Program-made: the position numbers and the translations under genes
NCBI RefSeq assembly: GCF_000724545.1
Contig: NZ_JHBV01000042.1
Coordinates: forward strand, 168,556 to 232,555
Length of the DNA stretch: 64,000 bases
Direction: 5' to 3'
Source of the DNA: Aureispira sp. CCB-QB1
Lineage (GTDB): Bacteria; Bacteroidota; Bacteroidia; Chitinophagales; Saprospiraceae
Notes under the pieces: generated by a model
The model's input: only the letters and a program-made list of their open reading frames with translations
The model's database searches: none
What the model was told of the DNA's origin: nothing
Part shown: positions 25,051 through 35,237 of the stretch, one piece after another
Position numbering within the stretch: position 1 is the stretch's first letter
How the letters are laid out: each line of letters begins with the position of its first letter

Positions 25051-28000
25051 ATGAAAAAGAAATTTACCTTATCGCATTGTTGTAGGTTTTTGGTCGTTGT
25101 TTTTATGGTATTGAGTTTTAATTATCTCAATGCTCAAACGACGAACTTTCAACGAATTACAACAGAATGTTATTCTGGTCCAACGCTAAGTTATACCAAC
25201 ACATCAGGAACATTGCTTCCTTCTGTAAACTTTACAGTAGGACCAGGCGCAGGGCAAATACCTGTTGGTCATGTGGTTGCCGATGTTATCGTAGAGATTG
25301 TCTGGTCAAAAACAGACGATGGCTCTTGTACTTCTCCTACTGGAAGCCCTGTAAACTTAGGCGATGTAGGATTTCAAATTGCAGGACCTATTGGAGGAGC
25401 TCGTTATTTAGCAGCTTCCAATGCAACTTCTGGTTTTGCTGGAACAACCAATACCTTTGTAGGAACATCCAACGTAATTACGACTAGAACCGTATTTCGA
25501 GATGGGGCATCTTCTGTAATTCCAGTGACGCCAACAGGTTCTGACACCATCGCACCAAACAACGATCCTTTAAGTTTTTATCGTGGTCAAACGCCTGGAG
25601 GAAACTGGTCAGTGGGAGCTATCGATGACCTCCCAGGAAATAGTTCTCCTGCTTTGTGTATACATTCTTACTGTATTACTTTGATAACTTGTGATCCAGC
25701 TTCTTTATCGGCAACCTGTCAAGCTTTTCCTACTGTTAATTTGGGAGCGACAGGTGTGCATACGTTTGAATTTCCCGATTTAGATAGTTTGAGTGATGTC
25801 TCTTGTTTAGTAGATGATATTACATTTACGCCAGCTACGGTCAATTGTTCTAACCTAGCAGCACGAGTGCCAGTGACCATGACAATCAGAGATAATCTGG
25901 GAAATGTTGATAATTGTGTGAGTTTGGTAAATGTTACAGATAACACACCACCAGTAATCCCATATTGTTCTCAACCATTCGGAACCATCTTTACGGATCT
26001 GTATTTAGATGCCAATGGTAGAGATACTTTTTATGCAACTTCGGTTCCAATGACAGATAACTGTGGTCCCGTAACGCAAGAAGTAAGAAATATAACTCCA
26101 GGTAGCCCGTGGCGACCTTTTGTCGATTTTAATTGTGTAACAGGACCGCAACAATTTTTTGTTAGAGGAGTAGATCCTAGTGGCAATATGGATTCGTGTC
26201 GTGTTATTGTTAACATTATAGATACCATTCCACCAACAGCTGTTTGTGGTCAAGATACTGCGTTTGTAGGAAATGGACCATTTACAATGCCTGCTATTCG
26301 GTTAGACAATGGTAGTTTTGATGTTTGTCCACCAATTACTGGACGTTGGATTAATGTGCATACTGGTCCCGACCCTGTGTATACTTGCGCCGATTTGGGA
26401 ATAGATACGGTTTCTTTAATCGTTTCAGATGCTTCTGGTAATTTAGATACTTGTGATAATGCAATTGTTGTTGTGGTAGATCAAGTTCCACCAACAGCAG
26501 TTTGTCAAAATGTAATGGTTTATCTTAATGCTGCTGGAAATGGAACCTTATTCGCTTCGGATGTAGACAATGGCTCTGTAGATTCTTGCTCGATTCTTAG
26601 CCGAGATATCAACGGTGTGGCGAGTATATCTTACAATTGTTCAGACATTGGAACGAATCCAACTGTTACATTGCATGTATTTGATCCTAGTGGTAATGTT
26701 GACTCTTGTACAGCAACAGTAACAATCTTAGATACTTTTCCTCCAACAGCAATCTGTAGAAATTTTACAGTCAACTTGGATGCTTCAGGGGTAGCAACAT
26801 TAGTGGCGGATAGCTTGAATAATAATAGTACAGATGTTTGTACAGGTAATAACCTAGATTTCTTTATTAATGGAAATCCAACAACAACGTTTGATTGTGC
26901 TGATATTGCAACCAATCCAAATCAAGTTATTTTAACAGTAGAGGATGCTTATGGAAATCAAAGTACTTGTGCTTCTAATGTTACTGTTGTCGATAATATT
27001 GATCCTGTGGCCAACTGTGCAACGCCCACAGTTTATTTGAATAATGCAGGTCTTGCAACCGTAACAGCAGCAGAATTGAGCGCAGGTAGTACAGATAATT
27101 GTAGTGTGGTTGATAGCTTTGTAAATGTAGTCGGAATTACTTCTGCTAATTTTACTTGTTCGGCAATCTTCACACCACAACCGACAACACTGATTGTTCG
27201 AGATGCATCAGGGAATACGGGGTCTTGTAATACGGTTGTTAATGTCGTTGATACCGTAATGCCAACAGCTCTGTGCGAATCTAATTATGTCGCTACACTA
27301 GGTGCTAATGGTTTAGCAACAGTGACACCTGCTAATATAGATTCATCTAGTACCGATAACTGTGGATTGGTAGAATATCTTATTAATGGATCTCCTAACC
27401 AAGTATATACTTGTACAGATGTTGGAACATTGGGAGCTGTTTTAACCGTAAGAGACTCTTCTGGTAATACGGCATCTTGTCCAAGTACTGTAACGGTAGT
27501 AGATAATACACCACCAACGGCTTCTTGCCAAATTACCAATGCCTACTTGGGGGCTTCAGGAACAGTAGCTATTACACCAAATGATGTATTGGCATTTCCT
27601 GCTACAGGAGATAACTGTGGTTCTGTTACGACTAGTTTCCAAGGTGGAGGTACTAATATTATTTACAATTGTGATAGTATAGGACCACGTTCCGTTACGG
27701 TTGTTGTTCGAGATGCAACTGGAAATACAGCGACTTGTCAAACAACAGTAACTGTTGAAGATACTGTTGCACCAACAGCAAGTTGTCGTCCAGTTCCTTT
27801 TACCGTTCAACTAGATGCTTCTGGAAATGGGTTTGTTGTACCTGCCAATGTAAATAATGGTAGCTCAGATATCTGTGGTTTGGATACAATGTTAGTGAAT
27901 GGTGTCGATTCATTCTTCTTTACTTGTGCCAATATTGGTAATACAGCAGTAACACTCTCTGTTTTGGACGAATCGGGGAATCAAAATACTTGTGTAGCAA

Positions 28001-31000
28001 ATGTAATTGTAGCAGATAATATCAATCCAACTGCGTTGTGTCACGATACGACTTTATACTTAAATGCTTCAGGCGTAGTGACAGCTTTCCCAACAGATAT
28101 TGATGCAGGAAGTTCAGACAATTGTTCGTTCACAAGACGAATTAATAACTTGCCATCCGTAACGTATAGCTGTAACCAAGTTGGTGTGAATACAGCACAA
28201 CTATTGATTAGAGATGGTGCTGGTAATACAGCCCAGTGCTCGGCAAATATTACAATACTAGATACGATAACACCTGTTGCCAATTGTATTGCACCTAATA
28301 TTCGTACAATATACTTAGATAATACTTGTTTTGCTTCTGTACCTGCGGCAACGTTTAATAACGGTAGTACTGATAACTGTAGCAGTTCTTTAAGATTTAG
28401 AGTTGGAGGTTTGCCAAATGCTACTTTTACTTCTGCTAACTTAGGAACGAATCCAAATCCTGTTACACTAACAGTTTGTGATGGTTCTAATAATTGTTCT
28501 ACTTGTAATACTACAGTTATAGTTAGAGATAGTACACCGCCTAACTTAGTTTGTCGCCCAGATACCGTTCAATTGGATGGTACTGGAAATGCGATTGTTC
28601 TTCCTAATGATATTAATGGAGGAAGTTCAGACAATTGTAGTGTACCTACTTATACCATTAATAATGGTCCTTTTGTTAATATGACCTGTGCCAATATAGG
28701 AATTAACAACGTAACACTAACTGGAACCGATCAAAGTGGAAACGCAGATTCTTGTACAACAACTGTTTTAGTACAAGATGTTACCGCACCCAATGCTTCT
28801 TGTAATAGCATGGTAACTGTAATACTAGATGCTGTAACAAGCAATGGTAATTTGACGGTTGCTGATGTTAATAACAATAGTTCAGACAACTGTAATATTG
28901 CTACTTATACTTTGTCTAAAACAGTATTTGATTGTGGTGATATACCAAACAATACCCATATTGTTACCATGGTTGTAACTGACCAAAGTGGTAATACAGA
29001 TTCTTGTACGACACAAGTAACGGTTGTTGATACAGTTGCACCAGTGGCTATTTGTAGACCAACGCCTATAAATTTATTCTTAGTAGGTAGTACGGTTTCA
29101 ACTACGATTGCTGCTATTGATAATGGTAGTTTTGATAATTGTGCAATAGCTAATAGAACATTAAGCCAATCTACATTTAATTGTTCCGACATAGGAAGCA
29201 ATACAATTACACTAACCGTAACCGATTCTAGTGGAAATGCAGGTACTTGTACTGCGACAGTAAATGTGGCGGATACAACAGATCCTACGCCATTCTGTTC
29301 TAACCCAACAGCTCAACTAAATGCGAATGGTACTATAACCTTAGCGGCTACTGACTTAGCACCAGGTAGTTTTGATAATTGTTCAATTGATACCATGTTA
29401 GTCAATGGGCAAGATTCAATTACATTTACTTGTGCTAACTTAGGACCAAATGTGGCGACAGTATTTATGCAAGATCCTAGTAGTAATACGGCAACATGTC
29501 CTTCTACGATTACTGTAGTAGATGATGTTGACCCAACAGCAATTTGTACAACAACGCCAGTTCAATTATTTTTAGATACTGCTGGAATTGCCGTTTTAAA
29601 TCCAGTTGATTTGGATGGGGGAAGCACTGATAACTGTAATGTTGTTGGTTACACTGCTTCACAAGATACATTTGATTGTTCCCATGTTAATAGTAGCCCT
29701 AATAGCGTTATTTTGACTGTAGAAGATCAAAGTGGTAATACTAATAACTGCTCTGCTCAAGTGAATGTTGTTGATACTGTAAGACCAAATATGGCTTGTC
29801 AACCAGTTACTCTAAATTTGAGCCAAGGAGGAGTAGCACCTGTGAATGCATCTATGTTTGATGGAGGAACAACTGACAATTGTACAATTGCTAACTTGAG
29901 TTTTAGAGGGGCACCGAACTTAGTAACTTGTAACGATGTGGGAACACATGCTATTACCTTAATAGCAACAGACGTCAACGGTAATACAGATTCTTGTACA
30001 ACAACTTTAACTGTTTTAGATACTGTATCTCCAACGCTTTCTTGTAATACAATTACAGTTGATTTAGATGCTTTTGGTAATGCTACTGTCGATTCTGCTA
30101 CAGCTGGTTTATACAGTGCTTCAGATGCTTGTGGTATTAACTCTTTGACCTTGAATGGAGGAACAACGGTTAATTATACCTGTGCAGATGTAGGAGCAAA
30201 TACTATTAATATAGTGGCAACTGATGCAAGTGGAAATTCTTCTAGTTGTACTGCAACAGTCAATATTCAAGATGTAACTGCTCCATCTATTACTTGTGGT
30301 ATTACGACACAATACTTGGATGCAAACGGATTATTACCAGTAGATCCAGCTTGGATAACAGCAAATGTTATAGAGGCTTGTGGCATTGATACAACTTTTA
30401 CTAACCCAGATACTTTGACTTGTGCAGACGTGGGACCATTTAATGCCGTAACGTTGACAGTAGTTGATGTTAATGGAAATTCAAGTTCTTGTAATGGAAA
30501 TATTGAAGTGTTAGATACAATTCCGCCTACAATGGTTTGTCGTGATACATCTGTTTGTGTTAGCGGAGGATTTGTGAATGTTACAGCCGCCGATGTAGAT
30601 GGAGGAACAACCGATGCTTGTGGTTTATCTGCGATACAAACGATCAATGGTTCTAATAACGTTATCTTTACTTGCGCCGATTTGGGAATACAAACAGTTA
30701 TTCTAGAACGTCAAGATGTCAATGGAAATACGGATACCTGTCATGCTTCGGTAACAGTACAAGATTGTACTCCACCGAATGCTGTTTGTAGAAGTAGCTA
30801 TACGGCACAAATAGGTTCTAACGGTTTTGTAACGATTTATGCAATTGAACTGGATTTTGGAAGTTCTGATGATTGTGGTATTGATTCTAGCAGCTTTAAG
30901 ATCAATGGTCAAGATAGCTTGTCATTTGGCTGTAATGTTATCAGTGCACCGTTTACAGTAACCTTTACAGTGGCGGACTCTTCAGGAAATATGGATACTT

Positions 31001-34000
31001 GTATTTCAACCATAACAATACAAGATACAGTGGCACCTATTGCTAGATGTGGAGGACCAATCAATGCTGTACTTTCTGGAAATACAGGAGAGTTCTTTGC
31101 GAATGCATTTGATTTAAATAGTACGTCTAATCCAAGTAGTGATAATTGTAGTATAACATCTTACCTAATCAATGGTCAAGCAAGAGATACGTTTACTTGT
31201 TCTATGATTGGACAAAATACAGCAGTACTAACGGTCATAGACCAAAATGGAAATTCAGATACTTGTCATGCCATTGTAGATGTACAAGATTTAACGAATC
31301 CAACTGTTAACTGTCGATTTATAACCAACTTGACCTTGGATTCTTCGGGGCAAGCTTCAATTGCAGCTAGTAGTTTGTTAGTAAGTTCTAATGATAACTG
31401 TAGTATTGATTCAATTCTTGGAAACGGATTGGATACCTTAAACTTTACTTGTGCGGATATTGGTGGTAACCAAATTCAGGTGATTGCTATTGATCAATCA
31501 GGAAATCAATCTTCAGCTTGTAATGCAATTGTTAATATTAGTGATACAACAACACCTGTTGCTATTTGTCCAACGATACCAGTATACTTAAATCCAGTCG
31601 GTAATGTTTGGGTGCAAGCACAGCAAATTGATAGTGCTAGTTTTGATAACTGTGGTATTGTATCTTGGTTGATTAACGGACAAGATTCGATTATTTTTAC
31701 TTGTAATAATGTTGGGGTATCGCAGCAAGCAACCTTGACAGTAACCGATGCGGCAGGGTTATCCGATGATTGCGTAGCAACTATTGAAGTATTAGACACC
31801 ATTCCTCCTGTAGCCAATTGTACATCATTTGTTGCTGTACTCGATCCTAATGGCTTTGTAGAAGTGACACCCAACCAAATTGATAGCAATAGTTTCGATA
31901 ACTGTGGTTCCTTTAATTTGACTTATGCTATTAATGGGCAATCGAGAGATACCTTCTATTGTAGCAATGTTGGTTCACCAACCACGGCTACTTTGAGCGT
32001 AACCGATCAATACGGAAATACAAGTACTTGTGTGGCAAACATCGACGTAATTGATCAAACTGATCCAGATTTAATCTGTACAGGGACAACTCAATCAGTT
32101 TATTTGGGACAAAATGGTTTGGTAAATGTTGATCCTGAAGACCTAGCATTAGGTGCTTCAGACTCATGTACCATTTTAACTTGGTATATTGATGGATTGA
32201 CAGATACAACCTTTACATGTGCCGATATCAATATTACTCATCAAGTAGTAATTAGAGTAGAAGACCCAAGTGGTAACTTTGATGAATGTAACGCACTGGT
32301 TCGTGTATTAGATACAATTGCACCAGCGCAAGGAAATCCAGTATGTGCTTCATTAGGAACACTGTCTTTGAATGCGGCAGGAGTAGTTGAAATTACAGGA
32401 TCGCAATTGAACTCATTTAACGTAGATAACTGTTCCATTGTGGATACCTTGATTAATGGGCAAACTAGTATTACTTACGATTGTGATAGTCTTGGTCAAC
32501 GTCAAGCAGTCTTGACTTTGACAGACCCATCAGGAAATAGTAGTACTTGTACTGCCAACTTTACAATCGCAGACAATACTGATCCAACGGCACTTTGTTA
32601 TGGTTCGTTGCCAATCCTATTAAATGCTAATGGAATTGCAGCAGTCGATGCCAATCAATTGGATAGTGCTAGTTTTGATAACTGTGGTATTGTATCTCAT
32701 TTAATTAATGGAGTCGCTGTTGATACATTTGATTGTACTAGAGCTGGAATTCCAACACCTGCATTACTGACAGTAGCCGATGCGGCGGGTAATACAACGA
32801 ACTGTACCGTAACACTTCTTATCGAAGACGAAACACCTCCTGTGGTGAGTTGTCAAGATATTGACCTTTATTTGAGTAATGTAAGTGGAACGGCAACATT
32901 ACAAGCCTCTCAAGTGGATAATGGTAGTTTTGATACTTGTGGAATCAATAGCATACTGTTTAATAATGGGGCTAGTTCTATTCAATATACTTGTGCTGAT
33001 ACTGGACAAAATGTTGTTACATTGGTTGTAACTGATGTGAATGGAAATGTAGATTCATGTACAGCAACAATAACCGTAAGAGATACAACACCGCCTGCAT
33101 TAAATTGTAGAGGAGTCAATGTGAACTTAACCAATGCTGGTAGTGTTGTGTTGCAAGCAAATACTTCTAATCCATTTGGTGTCATCAACTCGGCTGGTGA
33201 TAACTGTGGTATTGATACTATATTTGTGACACCTGATACAATTACTTGTACGGATCTTGGAAATGTAGTCTTTACCGTAACAGCAATTGATCATAGTGGT
33301 AATATGGGAACTTGTCAAGATACAGCAAGAGTATTCTTGGAGCGCCCAACAATTTTGTTGCCAACACAAGATACAGTGCTTTGTGAAGGAGATGTATTGC
33401 CATTGAGCGCTAGTGTGCCACCAAATGGTATCAACTACTCTTATGCATGGACAGGTCCAGCAGGACCAATAACTTCTGATCCAACAACAAGAGATACGGT
33501 CGTATCAAACGTAACAATTGCTAATGAAGGATGGCAAATATTTACCATCACACCACCATCAGGAAATGGATGTCCTGCTTCTGATTCTGTTTATTTAGAT
33601 GTGAACGAAGTTCAGCCTCCTGTCTTGACTGGTGTACAACCTTGTGATGGCGATAGTGCTACTATCTACTTAGCTAATAGAGCTACTTACATTGGAACAA
33701 CAATTACTTACAATTGGTATTTTAATGGGAATTTGATTTCTAATAGTCCTGATTCTTTGATTATACCAAATATGTCTGCTGCCGATAGTGGGGTATATTC
33801 TATGTCTATACAAGTTATAGAAGGACCAGCAATTTGTTTTGATAGCTCAGCAGTTGGATTTAATTTTGATGTTTTGGATTTACCAGTAGCACCAGTGCCA
33901 ACAGCAAACTTGCCTTGTGAAGGTCAAACTTTGACATTATTAAATAATGCACCAGGAAATACTTACAATTGGTCTGGACCAGCAGGATTTAATACAACAT

Positions 34001-34968
34001 TACCTAATCCAACAAGACCAAATACAACGCAAGCATTTGCTGGTCTGTACACATTGACTATTACTGATGTGAACAATTGTTCGAACACTGGTACTGTAAA
34101 TGTTGTGATTAGCCCAACACCACCTCAACCAGATGTTTTCTACACAGAGCCATTGTGTGCAGGAGATTTGTTAGAGTTGCAAGATACTTCTACATATAAT
34201 TTCCCTCCAGTATTGTATTACTGGGAAAGTCCATCAGGAACTATTGATACAACGACTATTGGTCAATTATTCTTGTCAGGAGCAAGTGCTGGTAACTATA
34301 TGTTAACCGTTTCAATGAATGGTTGTCCTTCTGCAACAGGAGATACGGCAATTGTAGCATATGAAGCTATTCCTACTGGTGGAGATGATTACTTTACAAT
34401 TGAATTTAGAGATTCTCTAACAGGAGCTACCAATGGTGGTAATAGTATTATTATCAATGATAATCCAAATGCAAGTGGCTATCTGTTATCTGTTATTGAT
34501 AGTACCAAAGGAGGCGTGATTCGATTGAATCAAGCTACAGGAACTTTAAATTATTATCCTCGTTCTGGATTCTTTGGTATTGATACAATGTACTACTCTA
34601 TTTGCGATGTTCAATGTCCGAATAGTTGCGATACAGTACAAGTAAGAATTGAAGTAACTACTGATTTTGAGTGCTTCATTCCGCAAGGAATTTCTCCTAA
34701 TGGAGATGGCATAAATGACGAGGTAGTTGTTCGTTGTGCCAATAATTATCCGAATGCGACCATGCAAATTTTCTCTCGATGGGGAACATTAGTTTATGAA
34801 GGGGCTCCAACGGGATGGAATGGTCAATTTAATGGACAAGATTTGCCAGATGGAACGTACTTCTATATCTTAAAGTTGAACGATACTAGCTATACTGGTA
34901 CTGGGTCAAACCCAGATGAAGGTAGAGTAGGAGACCAATATTCTGGATACATCATGTTACAACGTTAA
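25051..34968 (+). CDS. Giant secreted adhesin with about 30 HYR-like repeats and a gliding-motility-associated C-terminal domain
   Basis: A 3305-residue cell-surface or secreted protein. A signal peptide (ending NYLNAQ, about residue 29) is followed by a proprotein-convertase-P-domain-like segment (about 35-215). About 30 tandem HYR-like (hyalin-type) repeats of roughly 84 residues span about 225-2763. Their boundaries are marked by 29 occurrences of x-V-x-D-x-x-x-P-x-x-x-C. Each repeat has about four Cys (in TAxC, DNC, FTC and DSC). After them come Ig-like domains (about 2764-3100) with C-E-G-D and W-x-G-P motifs, a cadherin-like Ig domain (from about GGDDYF), and the T9SS/gliding-motility CTD (about 3207-3305: FIPQGISPNGDGIND, RWGTLVYEG, LPDGTYFYILKL). 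It is therefore a T9SS substrate. Its role is probably adhesion or gliding. Confidence 0.93.
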   Translation: MKKKFTLSHCCRFLVVVFMVLSFNYLNAQTTNFQRITTECYSGPTLSYTNTSGTLLPSVNFTVGPGAGQIPVGHVVADVIVEIVWSKTDDGSCTSPTGSPVNLGDVGFQIAGPIGGARYLAASNATSGFAGTTNTFVGTSNVITTRTVFRDGASSVIPVTPTGSDTIAPNNDPLSFYRGQTPGGNWSVGAIDDLPGNSSPALCIHSYCITLITCDPASLSATCQAFPTVNLGATGVHTFEFPDLDSLSDVSCLVDDITFTPATVNCSNLAARVPVTMTIRDNLGNVDNCVSLVNVTDNTPPVIPYCSQPFGTIFTDLYLDANGRDTFYATSVPMTDNCGPVTQEVRNITPGSPWRPFVDFNCVTGPQQFFVRGVDPSGNMDSCRVIVNIIDTIPPTAVCGQDTAFVGNGPFTMPAIRLDNGSFDVCPPITGRWINVHTGPDPVYTCADLGIDTVSLIVSDASGNLDTCDNAIVVVVDQVPPTAVCQNVMVYLNAAGNGTLFASDVDNGSVDSCSILSRDINGVASISYNCSDIGTNPTVTLHVFDPSGNVDSCTATVTILDTFPPTAICRNFTVNLDASGVATLVADSLNNNSTDVCTGNNLDFFINGNPTTTFDCADIATNPNQVILTVEDAYGNQSTCASNVTVVDNIDPVANCATPTVYLNNAGLATVTAAELSAGSTDNCSVVDSFVNVVGITSANFTCSAIFTPQPTTLIVRDASGNTGSCNTVVNVVDTVMPTALCESNYVATLGANGLATVTPANIDSSSTDNCGLVEYLINGSPNQVYTCTDVGTLGAVLTVRDSSGNTASCPSTVTVVDNTPPTASCQITNAYLGASGTVAITPNDVLAFPATGDNCGSVTTSFQGGGTNIIYNCDSIGPRSVTVVVRDATGNTATCQTTVTVEDTVAPTASCRPVPFTVQLDASGNGFVVPANVNNGSSDICGLDTMLVNGVDSFFFTCANIGNTAVTLSVLDESGNQNTCVANVIVADNINPTALCHDTTLYLNASGVVTAFPTDIDAGSSDNCSFTRRINNLPSVTYSCNQVGVNTAQLLIRDGAGNTAQCSANITILDTITPVANCIAPNIRTIYLDNTCFASVPAATFNNGSTDNCSSSLRFRVGGLPNATFTSANLGTNPNPVTLTVCDGSNNCSTCNTTVIVRDSTPPNLVCRPDTVQLDGTGNAIVLPNDINGGSSDNCSVPTYTINNGPFVNMTCANIGINNVTLTGTDQSGNADSCTTTVLVQDVTAPNASCNSMVTVILDAVTSNGNLTVADVNNNSSDNCNIATYTLSKTVFDCGDIPNNTHIVTMVVTDQSGNTDSCTTQVTVVDTVAPVAICRPTPINLFLVGSTVSTTIAAIDNGSFDNCAIANRTLSQSTFNCSDIGSNTITLTVTDSSGNAGTCTATVNVADTTDPTPFCSNPTAQLNANGTITLAATDLAPGSFDNCSIDTMLVNGQDSITFTCANLGPNVATVFMQDPSSNTATCPSTITVVDDVDPTAICTTTPVQLFLDTAGIAVLNPVDLDGGSTDNCNVVGYTASQDTFDCSHVNSSPNSVILTVEDQSGNTNNCSAQVNVVDTVRPNMACQPVTLNLSQGGVAPVNASMFDGGTTDNCTIANLSFRGAPNLVTCNDVGTHAITLIATDVNGNTDSCTTTLTVLDTVSPTLSCNTITVDLDAFGNATVDSATAGLYSASDACGINSLTLNGGTTVNYTCADVGANTINIVATDASGNSSSCTATVNIQDVTAPSITCGITTQYLDANGLLPVDPAWITANVIEACGIDTTFTNPDTLTCADVGPFNAVTLTVVDVNGNSSSCNGNIEVLDTIPPTMVCRDTSVCVSGGFVNVTAADVDGGTTDACGLSAIQTINGSNNVIFTCADLGIQTVILERQDVNGNTDTCHASVTVQDCTPPNAVCRSSYTAQIGSNGFVTIYAIELDFGSSDDCGIDSSSFKINGQDSLSFGCNVISAPFTVTFTVADSSGNMDTCISTITIQDTVAPIARCGGPINAVLSGNTGEFFANAFDLNSTSNPSSDNCSITSYLINGQARDTFTCSMIGQNTAVLTVIDQNGNSDTCHAIVDVQDLTNPTVNCRFITNLTLDSSGQASIAASSLLVSSNDNCSIDSILGNGLDTLNFTCADIGGNQIQVIAIDQSGNQSSACNAIVNISDTTTPVAICPTIPVYLNPVGNVWVQAQQIDSASFDNCGIVSWLINGQDSIIFTCNNVGVSQQATLTVTDAAGLSDDCVATIEVLDTIPPVANCTSFVAVLDPNGFVEVTPNQIDSNSFDNCGSFNLTYAINGQSRDTFYCSNVGSPTTATLSVTDQYGNTSTCVANIDVIDQTDPDLICTGTTQSVYLGQNGLVNVDPEDLALGASDSCTILTWYIDGLTDTTFTCADINITHQVVIRVEDPSGNFDECNALVRVLDTIAPAQGNPVCASLGTLSLNAAGVVEITGSQLNSFNVDNCSIVDTLINGQTSITYDCDSLGQRQAVLTLTDPSGNSSTCTANFTIADNTDPTALCYGSLPILLNANGIAAVDANQLDSASFDNCGIVSHLINGVAVDTFDCTRAGIPTPALLTVADAAGNTTNCTVTLLIEDETPPVVSCQDIDLYLSNVSGTATLQASQVDNGSFDTCGINSILFNNGASSIQYTCADTGQNVVTLVVTDVNGNVDSCTATITVRDTTPPALNCRGVNVNLTNAGSVVLQANTSNPFGVINSAGDNCGIDTIFVTPDTITCTDLGNVVFTVTAIDHSGNMGTCQDTARVFLERPTILLPTQDTVLCEGDVLPLSASVPPNGINYSYAWTGPAGPITSDPTTRDTVVSNVTIANEGWQIFTITPPSGNGCPASDSVYLDVNEVQPPVLTGVQPCDGDSATIYLANRATYIGTTITYNWYFNGNLISNSPDSLIIPNMSAADSGVYSMSIQVIEGPAICFDSSAVGFNFDVLDLPVAPVPTANLPCEGQTLTLLNNAPGNTYNWSGPAGFNTTLPNPTRPNTTQAFAGLYTLTITDVNNCSNTGTVNVVISPTPPQPDVFYTEPLCAGDLLELQDTSTYNFPPVLYYWESPSGTIDTTTIGQLFLSGASAGNYMLTVSMNGCPSATGDTAIVAYEAIPTGGDDYFTIEFRDSLTGATNGGNSIIINDNPNASGYLLSVIDSTKGGVIRLNQATGTLNYYPRSGFFGIDTMYYSICDVQCPNSCDTVQVRIEVTTDFECFIPQGISPNGDGINDEVVVRCANNYPNATMQIFSRWGTLVYEGAPTGWNGQFNGQDLPDGTYFYILKLNDTSYTGTGSNPDEGRVGDQYSGYIMLQR
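25720..33340 (+). repeat. Tandem array of about 30 HYR-like repeats, each about 250 bp
   Basis: The array encodes the repeat block of the adhesin. The unit pattern is roughly P-T-A-x-C-x-x..., then L-x-A-x-G-x-A, then S-x-D-N-C, then F-x-C-A-D-I-G, then V-T-V-x-D-x-S-G-N-x-x-x-C-x-x-x-V-x-V-x-D. Units are diverged at the DNA level, although individual motifs recur almost identically, so recombination between units is possible but not obvious. Confidence 0.85.
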
Positions 34969-34991
34969 ACACAAAACGATCCATAAATAAG

Positions 34992-35025
34992 AGCTGCCTG
35001 ATGATTTCAGGCAGCTTTTTTTTTT
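34992..35025 (+). terminator. Rho-independent terminator after the adhesin
   Basis: The stem AGCTGCCTGA (34992-35001) pairs with TCAGGCAGCT (35007-35016), followed by about ten T. This is a strong, perfect stem and ends the giant adhesin transcript. Confidence 0.9.
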
Positions 35026-35237
35026 GAGAAAAAAATATTAGAAGCTTTTAAAAATCGAAGTTTTGATGTTGTCTAAAATGAGAAAGCTTGATTTCTGTGC
35101 TTTTATCTGTTTTGAGTTTCCTTTATATTTAAGTAATAATATTTTTTAGTTAGAGAGTTGCAATAGAAGGAGCCCTATGCACATTATAAAAATAAGAAGT
35201 ACCTCTTTGCAGCACATTATTACAAAATTAAGGAACG

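Noticed and set aside
25719..34767. Numerous minus-strand frames inside the giant adhesin
   Set aside because: They are 60-130 residues, Ser/Thr/Val-rich and repeat with the period of the sense repeats. They are antisense shadows with no starts, domains or spacing of their own.
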